A DNA stretch of 5,891 bases from Methanosarcinales archaeon (GTDB lineage Archaea; Halobacteriota; Syntropharchaeia; Alkanophagales; Methanospirareceae): NCBI GenBank assembly GCA_025464425.1, contig JAODGV010000054.1, forward strand, positions 1 through 5,891, read 5' to 3'. Positions 1 through 5,866 of the stretch are shown here, piece after piece. Under the pieces are notes generated by a model. It had not been told where the DNA came from. It ran no database searches and was given only the letters and a program-made list of their open reading frames with translations. The translations under genes and the position numbers were made by a program. Every line of letters begins with the position of its first letter. Positions within the stretch are counted from its first letter, which is position 1.

Positions 1-410
1 AATTTGAGCCGAAAATAATCGGATTTACATGTAACTGGTGTACATACGCATCAGCAGACCTTGCAGGGACGTCGAGGAAGAAGTATCCACCGAATACCCG
101 GATAATAAGGCTTATGTGTTCAGGGCGACTGGATCCGATGTTTGTGCTCAGGGCATTACTGAATGGAGCGGATGGCGTATTCATAGGTGGCTGTCATCCC
201 GGGGAGTGCCATTACATAAAGGGTAATTTCTATGCCAGGCGGAGGATAGCGGCGATAAGGACGATACTGAAGGAACTGGGGATGGCTAACCGCGTGAGGT
301 CTGAGTGGATAAGCGCATCAGAGGGTGACAAGTTTGCGAGTGTGATGAAGGAGATGGCGGCGCAGATAAAGGAGATGGGACCCAATCCATTGAGAGGTAA
401 GGTACTATGA
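1..410 (+). CDS. mvhD: MvhD-type [2Fe-2S] electron-transfer subunit, 5' partial
   Basis: This is the small iron-sulfur adaptor that passes electrons between an oxidoreductase partner and HdrA in soluble heterodisulfide reductase complexes. The reading frame is open from base 3 and gives 135 visible residues before TGA at 408-410. The family is about 140 residues long, so only a handful of N-terminal residues, including the start codon, lie outside the window. Counting from the first full codon, the cysteines are at 10 and 13 (CNWC), 39 (MCSGR), 64 and 69 (GGCHPGECHY). This is the five-cysteine pattern of the MvhD family, whose members bind one [2Fe-2S] cluster. The frame overlaps the next gene by ATGA, which implies translational coupling. 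No mvhA or mvhG hydrogenase gene is visible here; the FrhB/FdhB-like gene follows directly, so the donor is probably F420-linked rather than H2. A later in-frame ATG at 114 would cut off the CNWC motif and is not the true start. The family call is very secure. Confidence 0.95.
   Translation, partial: FEPKIIGFTCNWCTYASADLAGTSRKKYPPNTRIIRLMCSGRLDPMFVLRALLNGADGVFIGGCHPGECHYIKGNFYARRRIAAIRTILKELGMANRVRSEWISASEGDKFASVMKEMAAQIKEMGPNPLRGKVL
392..398 (+). promoter_or_regulatory. Ribosome binding site of the FdhB-like gene
   Basis: GAGAGGT lies 8 bases before the ATG at 407, inside the 3' end of mvhD. It contains GAGGT, complementary to the usual archaeal 16S rRNA 3' end. It supports the ATG at 407 and the 4-base overlap with mvhD. 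Confidence 0.6.
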
Positions 411-1465
411 AAGGAGTGGAGCTGGCAATAGGGGATTTAAATGGCGTTTTAAAAGGCTTGCTGGAGAAGGAGGTTGTGGATTGTCTTATAATACCACACA
501 GTGTCGGTAATAACATCGCATACATGCTGGTGACCGATCCGGATAAGATAGGTGGAGAAGGAATCTTCGCACCTTCATTCAGTGTGAATGCCGCCGGGCT
601 GGTGAAAGGCTGGACGATAAAGAGCAAGGTGGGTCTGGTGGCGAAGCCATGTGAGATAAGAGCAGCGATAGAACTGGTGAAACTGAATCAGATAGATAAA
701 GAGAGTGCACTGCTTATCTCCGTTGATTGCCCGGGTGCATTTGAGAATCAGGTTTATGCAGACCACAGGGATGAGATAGGTGAATGGATAGACAGTGCGA
801 AGATAGAGGAGCTGAAGAGCAAGGGCGTGGAGCTGAGAGAAGCGTGTAAGATATGCAGTAACAGACTCGCAGACGTTGGAGATATCGCGGTTGTGAGGCG
901 AGAAGGGGAGAAAGTGGTGGTTGCGGCTTTGACGCCGATGGGCGAATCCGCGTTGAATGCGCTCGGCATGGAACTGGAGGATAAGGATATAGAGCGTAAA
1001 GACGAGAAAGCGAAGATAGCGGATGCGGCGAAGAAGAACGAAGAGTCATTACCGAAGATAGGCAGTATAGAAGCGCTGGAGGAGTTCTTGAGAGACTGCA
1101 TAGTGTGCAAGAACTGCAGGGATGTATGTCCGGTATGCTACTGTAAGGAATGCTTCTTTGACCAGCCGCTGGGTAACCCTGTGAGTGGCGACATGCTGAA
1201 CCTCGGTGTGATCAGAGGTGCAATAGGATTACCCACGAACCAATTGTTTTACCATCTGACGAGGGTGTATCACGTAAGTGCGACGTGCGTGGGTTGCGGC
1301 GCCTGTGCGGATGCGTGTCCGAAGGAGATACCACTGACGAGATTCTATCCGGTGATAACGAAGAAGGTACAGGAGATGTTCGAGTACGTACCGGGTAAGG
1401 ATGTGGAAGAGCCGATACCGTTTACGACGTACGAGGAGGAGGAGCTTGAAGACCGGCTGCGATGA
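407..1465 (+). CDS. FrhB/FdhB-like F420 oxidoreductase beta subunit with C-terminal ferredoxin domain
   Basis: This 352-residue protein resembles the beta subunits of F420-reducing hydrogenase (FrhB) and F420-dependent formate dehydrogenase (FdhB), flavoproteins that exchange hydride with coenzyme F420 and single electrons with Fe-S clusters. Residues ~1-215 form the FrhB/FdhB-type domain, with the characteristic KPCEIRA (Cys82), DCPG (Cys108) and CKIC (147, 150) segments. Residues ~216-320 form an Fe-S domain. It has CxxCxxCxxxCP at 231, 234, 237, 241, extra cysteines at 244, 246, 249 (CPVCYCKECFF), and a second CxxCxxCxxxCP at 294, 297, 300, 304. The tail is acidic (EEEELED). The gene lies between mvhD (4-base overlap) and hdrC (16-base gap), so it probably feeds electrons from F420H2 into MvhD/HdrA, or runs in reverse to reduce F420. 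No formate dehydrogenase catalytic subunit (fdhA) is visible in the window, so I leave the symbol blank. Family call is strong; F420 as substrate is inferred from family and context. Confidence 0.88.
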   Translation: MKGVELAIGDLNGVLKGLLEKEVVDCLIIPHSVGNNIAYMLVTDPDKIGGEGIFAPSFSVNAAGLVKGWTIKSKVGLVAKPCEIRAAIELVKLNQIDKESALLISVDCPGAFENQVYADHRDEIGEWIDSAKIEELKSKGVELREACKICSNRLADVGDIAVVRREGEKVVVAALTPMGESALNALGMELEDKDIERKDEKAKIADAAKKNEESLPKIGSIEALEEFLRDCIVCKNCRDVCPVCYCKECFFDQPLGNPVSGDMLNLGVIRGAIGLPTNQLFYHLTRVYHVSATCVGCGACADACPKEIPLTRFYPVITKKVQEMFEYVPGKDVEEPIPFTTYEEEELEDRLR

Positions 1466-1481
1466 GTGAATAACAAGAAAA

Positions 1482-2084
1482 ATGATAAAGACATGGGAAT
1501 TAGACCCTGAGTTCAAGTACGAGATAATGAAGGAGTCCGGGGGAGAGCATCTGACCGCGTGTTTCCAGTGCAGTACATGCACCTTAGGGTGTCCATTGAC
1601 TGAGATTATACCGACATACAATCCGCGTAAGATAATACAGATGAGTTTGCTCGGTATGCGGAACGAGGTACTGACGAATCCTGATCTGTGGGTGTGTCTG
1701 ATATGTCAGACATGCACAGCGAGATGTCCGCAGGACGTTCGGATAGCGGATTTGCTGGGTGCGATAAGGCGAATAGCGGAACGAGAGGAGGAAGCGGGCA
1801 AACTTAAGATAGAGAGTGTGAGACCTTCGTTTGATAAAGCATTTATGCATCAGATCCAGAAATACGGGCGGCTATATGATATGGGGCTGGCAATGGAATA
1901 TTACAGAGAGAAGGAGGGTTCGTTCTTCAAGGGAATGATGACGATGTCGAAGGATTACAAGAAGTTCGGGATGCGGTTATTCAAGAAGGGCAAGATGGGC
2001 GTGAAGTCGATGTTTCCGGTGAAGGTCAAGGACAGGGAGGTAATGAAGAAGATATTTGAGCATATGGAGGCTGAGAAGGGATGA
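1482..2084 (+). CDS. hdrC: Heterodisulfide reductase subunit C (HdrC)
   Basis: HdrC is the small soluble ferredoxin-like subunit that relays electrons between HdrA and the catalytic subunit HdrB. The 200-residue protein has two complete [4Fe-4S] motifs: CFQCSTCTLGCP (Cys27, 30, 33, 37) and CLICQTCTARCP (Cys72, 75, 78, 82). The rest is helical and rich in Lys, Met and Phe; no membrane segment is apparent. The length is slightly above the usual ~185-190 residues. The start at 1482 is the only reasonable one: an in-frame TGA at 1467-1469 blocks extension, and the next ATG would remove conserved N-terminal sequence. No clear Shine-Dalgarno sequence precedes it, unlike at other junctions of the operon; a three-codon ORF at 1462-1473 may couple it to the preceding gene. 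Its stop overlaps the hdrB start (ATGA). Confidence 0.95.
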   Translation: MIKTWELDPEFKYEIMKESGGEHLTACFQCSTCTLGCPLTEIIPTYNPRKIIQMSLLGMRNEVLTNPDLWVCLICQTCTARCPQDVRIADLLGAIRRIAEREEEAGKLKIESVRPSFDKAFMHQIQKYGRLYDMGLAMEYYREKEGSFFKGMMTMSKDYKKFGMRLFKKGKMGVKSMFPVKVKDREVMKKIFEHMEAEKG

Positions 2085-2947
2085 GCAATCGTAAATATGG
2101 ATATTATCCGGGTTGTCCATCGGAATCAACGGCAATAGAGCAGGACATGTCAGTGAAGGCGGTATTTGAGAAGCTGGGTGTGGAACTGGAAGAGCTTGAG
2201 GACTGGAACTGCTGTGGTGCTGCGGAGGTGGAAGACCCAGAGATTGTTTATGCGTTGAACGCGCGTAATCTCGCGATAGCGGAGAAGAAAGGGGTGAATA
2301 TAATGACACCGTGCAGTATATGCTATTACAACCTGGAGAGATCGAACAAGGCATTGAAGGGCAGTGAGGAACTGCGTGCGAAGATACGGGGCATAGATGA
2401 TTCACTGGCATACAACGGAGGAGTGGAAGTGAAGCATGTGCTGGACGTGCTTGTGAATGATATAGGGATAGAGGAGCTAAGTGGCAAGATAGAGAAGAAG
2501 GTGAATGTTAAGGTTGCGCCATATTATGGATGTTACATAGGTAGACCACCGTTGACCGCATTTGATGACCCGGATGCACCGGTTCTGATGGATCAGTTGA
2601 TAGAGGCGATAGGCGGAGAGGCTGTTCCGTTTGATTACCGGAAGGCGAAGTGCTGTGGTGGACCGCTGATGATGACGATGCAGGATATAGCGTTTAAGAT
2701 GGCACGGGATGTACTGGAGGGTGCGAAGAATGCAGGTGCGGATTGCATCGCGCTGGCGTGTCCGTTGTGCGGTATGATGCTGGATGCGAAGCAGGAGGAC
2801 ATAGAAGAGGCGTTCGGGATAAAGATAGGCTTGCCTGTGTTATATATAACGCAGTTACTGGGACTTGCACTCGGTATAGACGCCAGCAAACTGGGTCTGA
2901 ATAAGAATGTTGTTGATACAAAGCCGATATTAGGGAAGGTGGTGTGA
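2081..2947 (+). CDS. hdrB: Heterodisulfide reductase catalytic subunit B (HdrB)
   Basis: HdrB carries the active site that cleaves or forms the CoM-S-S-CoB disulfide, using two noncubane [4Fe-4S] clusters bound by CCG domains. The 288-residue protein shows both five-cysteine sets intact. Set one is Cys12 (YPGC), Cys44-Cys45 (NCCGAAE), Cys78 and Cys81 (CSIC). Set two is Cys151 (YYGC), Cys191-Cys192 (KCCGGP), Cys227 and Cys230 (CPLC). These spacings and the length match the standard methanogen subunit, so disulfide chemistry should be retained. A further cysteine, Cys222, is not part of the motif. GGAGG at 2066-2070 supports the ATG at 2081. The gene overlaps hdrC by ATGA and hdrA by GTGA. The physiological substrate could be CoM/CoB thiols or, in a non-methanogenic relative, another dithiol; the sequence alone does not decide this. 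Confidence 0.96.
   Translation: MSNRKYGYYPGCPSESTAIEQDMSVKAVFEKLGVELEELEDWNCCGAAEVEDPEIVYALNARNLAIAEKKGVNIMTPCSICYYNLERSNKALKGSEELRAKIRGIDDSLAYNGGVEVKHVLDVLVNDIGIEELSGKIEKKVNVKVAPYYGCYIGRPPLTAFDDPDAPVLMDQLIEAIGGEAVPFDYRKAKCCGGPLMMTMQDIAFKMARDVLEGAKNAGADCIALACPLCGMMLDAKQEDIEEAFGIKIGLPVLYITQLLGLALGIDASKLGLNKNVVDTKPILGKVV
2932..2943 (+). promoter_or_regulatory. Ribosome binding region deciding between two hdrA starts
   Basis: The purine-rich stretch AGGGAAGGTGGT precedes two in-frame starts, GTG at 2944 and ATG at 2950. Its AGGTGGT part (2937-2943) is 6 bases from the ATG, an ideal spacing. GGGAAGG (2933-2939) is 4 bases from the GTG. The GTG gives a GTGA overlap like the ATGA overlaps elsewhere in the operon; the ATG gives the more usual N-terminus, starting just before the Rossmann glycine motif. 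The difference is two residues. Confidence 0.45.
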
Positions 2948-5664
2948 AGATGGGGATAGCGGTAATAGGAGGAGGAGTAGCGGGCATATCAGCAGCACTG
3001 GATCTCGCGGATTCCGGGTACAGGGTGTATCTCGTGGAGCGTAATTCGGAACTCGGTGGTAAGATGTCGGAGCTCGCGGAGTGTAAGACGGGACTATCAC
3101 CATGGATAGTTAGGGTGAAGAACCATCCGAACATAGAATTGATGCTCTCAACCGAGGTTGAGAGCGTTTCTGGCTCCGCAGGTAATTTCAAGCTGAAAGT
3201 ATCGGGCGGTAAGGAGATAGAAGTGGAGAGTATAGTGCTGGCACCGGGTTATGATATACCTGAGAGTGTGGCAAAGAGTTATGGATATGGCAGTCCGGAT
3301 GTAGTGACCTCACTGGAGTTTGAGGGTATTTTGAGGTCTGCCACGGTTTCCGGTGAGTTAAAGCGTAAGGATGGCAAGCCGGTGAAGAAGATAGGGTTCA
3401 TAAAATGCGTGGGTTCGAGATGCCAGGAGAACGAGATATGCTCAACGGCATGCTGCGCGTACACGGCGAAAGAGGCATGGGAATTGAAGGAGAGGTTCCC
3501 GGATATTGATGTTTATGTGTTCTACATGGATATTCGTGTGTTTGGTAAGGACGAGGAGCTTGTAGCTGATTTGAAAGCCAAGTATGGGGTGCATTATATA
3601 AGGTCGCGGGTACCGGAGGTGGTGCCCGAAGGTGATGAGTTAATAGTGAAGTATGAGGATCTGCGAACCGGTAAGATAGAGAAGCTTGAGCTGGACATGG
3701 TGGTTCTTGCTGTTGGATTGTTGCCATCGAAGACGATAAATAAGCTTGCGGAGCTGACGGGAGTGAAGACTGATGAATACGGGTATATAGAGACGAGCAT
3801 AAGCAGCCCGATGGAGACGAGTGTGCGGGGTGTGTACGCATGTGGTACGGCGACAGCGCCGATGAAAGTGCGAGAGAGTGTGGGTATGGCGAGTGGTGCG
3901 GCACTGAAGGCAGCACTCATGTCGCAGCGGACGGAGCCGATACCGGGGCAGGAAGAGCGGAAGTATATAGAGATTGAGGAGGGCGAACCGGCGAAGATAG
4001 GCGTATTTATATGCGATAACGAGGGTGAAATCTCAAAGACGATTGATATATCCGCGGTTGCGGAACGTGTGAAGGGTCTGCGTGATGTGGTTTATGTGAA
4101 CAGTGATACGAAGACGATGAGAGAAGCGCTGGAGGCACTGGAAGCCGGGATAGTGGATCAGGGTTTGAATCGAGTTGTATTCGCGGGCTATTCGCCACGG
4201 GAATATGAGGATATAATAAGAGCGGGGTGTGCGAAAGCGGGCTTGAATCCATACCTTGTGGAGCTGGTGAATCTGAGGGAGCAGTGTGCATGGGTATTTG
4301 AGATGAATGTTACTGAAGTGGCATTTGATATACTGAGGATGGCGGTGGAGCGAGCGAAGCAGCTGGAGCCGATAGATGTTGAGCGATACCCGGTGGTGCC
4401 GAAGGCACTGGTGATTGGCGGTGGTATATCAGGCATGAATGCCGCACTGGACATAGCGGATGCGGGTTATGAAGTATATCTTGTGGAGAAAGGCGATGAG
4501 CTCGGTGGCGGGCTGCGGGACATGGGCGATGTATCGTTACCGGGTGGTGAAAGCGCTTCGGCACTGTTGAAGGATTATGTTGACAGGGTAACGAGCCACG
4601 AACGGATAAAGGTCTACACAAAGTCGAGGGAGGAGGATGTACGTGGCAGAGCGGGTATGTTCAAGGCACGGATAGTGGGTGACGGCGTGGATGAGGAGAT
4701 AGAGTTCGGTGCGTGCGTGATAGCAACGGGAGCGAAGGAGTATGTACCTGAAGGATATTACGGATATGGCAGTGATAGTAAGGTGTGTACGTTACGGGAG
4801 TTCGAGAAGAGCATGAAGGTGCAGGGTAATACGGTGGTGATAATACAGGACGCGGGTCCGGGGCTGGAAGAGGGTGCATATAGCTCGAAGGCGAGCAGTA
4901 TAGAAGCAGTGAATGCCGCATTGAATATAAAAGAATCGAATCCGGGTGTGGAGGTGTTCTTCCTGTATAAGGATATGAGGACGTACGGTAAGTGGGAGGC
5001 GTTATACAAGCGAGCGAGGGAGAAGGGTGTGATATTCCTCAGATATGATAAGCCGCCGGAGTACAAAGCGGGTATTATCTCGGTGTTTGATGTGATATTC
5101 AATGACGAGATACAGATAAAGCCGGATATGGTGATACTGAGTGTGCCGATGGTGCCTGCGGATGATAACGAGCGATTGAGTGAGATGTTCAAGATACCAC
5201 TGAAGAGAGGGTTCTTCATGGAGGAGCAGGAGCGTCCGAAGATGGTGTTAACGCCGGTGGACACGGTGAATGAGGGCGTGTTCGTATGCGGTTCGGCAGT
5301 CTATCCGGCGATGATAGATGAATGTATAGCGATGAGCAGTGCGGCTGCGGGTAGAGCGTGTGTGCTGCTGGCGAAGGACTTCATGGAGACGCCTGCAATA
5401 CGGTCGGTTGTGGATGAGGATGTGTGCATCGGCTGCGGTGTGTGCGTGGAGATATGCCCTGTGGATGCGATAGAGCTGACGGAGGAGCAGGTGCCGGTGG
5501 TTACGTTCGGCGTGAAGACGTTAGAAGGTAGCAGGAAACGTGTTGCAAAAGTGGGAGATGGCTGTATAGGCTGTGGCAGTTGCGCTTCTTATTGCCCCTC
5601 AGGTGCTATGTCGCTGCAGCATTTCCGTGATAAGCAGGTGTATGCTCAGCTGGATTACGCGTGA
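2944..5664 (+). CDS. hdrA: Double-module heterodisulfide reductase subunit A (HdrA-HdrA fusion)
   Basis: HdrA is the FAD- and Fe-S-containing hub that joins the electron donor (MvhD side) to HdrCB and, in methanogens, bifurcates electrons. At 906 residues this one is much longer than the usual ~650. Module 1 (~1-328) is an HdrA flavoprotein domain: G9-x-G11-x-x-G14, Glu32, and the cysteine patch C155-x10-C166-x3-C170-C171. After a linker, ~348-480 matches the normal HdrA N-terminal domain (KIGVFIC, GYSPRE, GLNPYL, REQCAWV), but its cysteines are reduced to Cys357 and Cys448 at motif positions. Module 2 (~487-810) has G492-x-G494-x-x-G497 and Glu515; its patch cysteines are D636, S647, S651, S652. 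The C-terminal ferredoxin domain has two complete motifs (Cys828, 831, 834, 838 and 874, 877, 880, 884), and the protein ends soon after. Neither module has the inserted two-cluster ferredoxin domain of classical HdrA. It is the last gene of the operon. The start is GTG 2944 or ATG 2950. Family certain; the functional effect of the fusion is inferred. Confidence 0.95.
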   Translation: MKMGIAVIGGGVAGISAALDLADSGYRVYLVERNSELGGKMSELAECKTGLSPWIVRVKNHPNIELMLSTEVESVSGSAGNFKLKVSGGKEIEVESIVLAPGYDIPESVAKSYGYGSPDVVTSLEFEGILRSATVSGELKRKDGKPVKKIGFIKCVGSRCQENEICSTACCAYTAKEAWELKERFPDIDVYVFYMDIRVFGKDEELVADLKAKYGVHYIRSRVPEVVPEGDELIVKYEDLRTGKIEKLELDMVVLAVGLLPSKTINKLAELTGVKTDEYGYIETSISSPMETSVRGVYACGTATAPMKVRESVGMASGAALKAALMSQRTEPIPGQEERKYIEIEEGEPAKIGVFICDNEGEISKTIDISAVAERVKGLRDVVYVNSDTKTMREALEALEAGIVDQGLNRVVFAGYSPREYEDIIRAGCAKAGLNPYLVELVNLREQCAWVFEMNVTEVAFDILRMAVERAKQLEPIDVERYPVVPKALVIGGGISGMNAALDIADAGYEVYLVEKGDELGGGLRDMGDVSLPGGESASALLKDYVDRVTSHERIKVYTKSREEDVRGRAGMFKARIVGDGVDEEIEFGACVIATGAKEYVPEGYYGYGSDSKVCTLREFEKSMKVQGNTVVIIQDAGPGLEEGAYSSKASSIEAVNAALNIKESNPGVEVFFLYKDMRTYGKWEALYKRAREKGVIFLRYDKPPEYKAGIISVFDVIFNDEIQIKPDMVILSVPMVPADDNERLSEMFKIPLKRGFFMEEQERPKMVLTPVDTVNEGVFVCGSAVYPAMIDECIAMSSAAAGRACVLLAKDFMETPAIRSVVDEDVCIGCGVCVEICPVDAIELTEEQVPVVTFGVKTLEGSRKRVAKVGDGCIGCGSCASYCPSGAMSLQHFRDKQVYAQLDYA

Positions 5665-5688
5665 AGGCTGAGCTTTAATTTTTTTATT
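5644..5688 (+). terminator. Putative terminator after hdrA
   Basis: GCTCAGC at 5644-5650 and GCTGAGC at 5667-5673 are perfect inverted repeats able to form a 7-bp stem with a 16-base loop that contains the hdrA stop codon. They are followed by TTTAA and a run of seven T (5679-5685). A T-rich tract is enough for termination in archaea, and the stem makes it look like an intrinsic terminator. It ends the five-gene operon just before the integrase remnant. Confidence 0.6.
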
Positions 5689-5866
5689 CGCTCTTTCGCT
5701 ACACATTTACTTGAAAGCGGCACAGATTTGAGGTATATTCAGGAACTGTTTAGGGCACAAGAGTTCAAAGACGACAGAGATATATACGCATGTGAGTAAT
5801 AAGGATATAGGCAAGATAAAAAGCCCGCTGGATAACTTACAGATAAGAGGTGAGGAAGATGATTGA
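5689..5866 (+). pseudogene. Tyrosine recombinase (XerC/D-type integrase) C-terminal remnant, truncated and frameshifted
   Basis: In the frame starting at 5689, the translation SFATHLLESGTDLRYIQEL is the conserved segment that follows the box II arginine of phage-type integrases. At the TTT of 5749-5751 the homology moves by one base to the frame of 5750: LGHKSSKTTEIYTHVSNK, then KIKSPLDNL, ending with TGA at 5864-5866. Removing one T restores a continuous frame; as written, the first frame ends at TAA 5797-5799. The catalytic Tyr (TAT 5783-5785) and the LGH histidine of the family are both still coded. The N-terminal ~70% of a normal ~300-residue integrase is absent, because hdrA and its terminator lie directly upstream. 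The residue before SFATH is Arg, but the His expected between them (LRHSFATH) is missing, so homology begins at about 5692. No start codon or ribosome site is visible. I infer a dead mobile-element scar; a single-base sequencing error could explain the frameshift but not the truncation. Confidence 0.85.

Noticed and set aside
38..226. Plus-strand 62-residue frame starting at 38
   Set aside because: It overlaps mvhD in another frame; mvhD has the conserved cysteine pattern and this frame has no family features.
114..410. ATG at 114 as the start of a short complete gene
   Set aside because: The frame is open to base 3 and the upstream residues FEPKIIGFTCNWC are conserved MvhD sequence, so the gene is cut by the window edge, not short.
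3398..3916. Long minus-strand open frames across the operon (for example 3398-3916, 4758-5264, 714-1049, 1977-2411)
   Set aside because: All lie opposite strongly supported Hdr genes, have no recognisable motifs, and have Ser/Pro/His-rich composition typical of antisense reading of these codons.
407..5664. Possible recoding (selenocysteine or pyrrolysine) in the Hdr genes
   Set aside because: No in-frame TGA or TAG interrupts any of the genes, and all catalytic positions are coded as ordinary cysteine.
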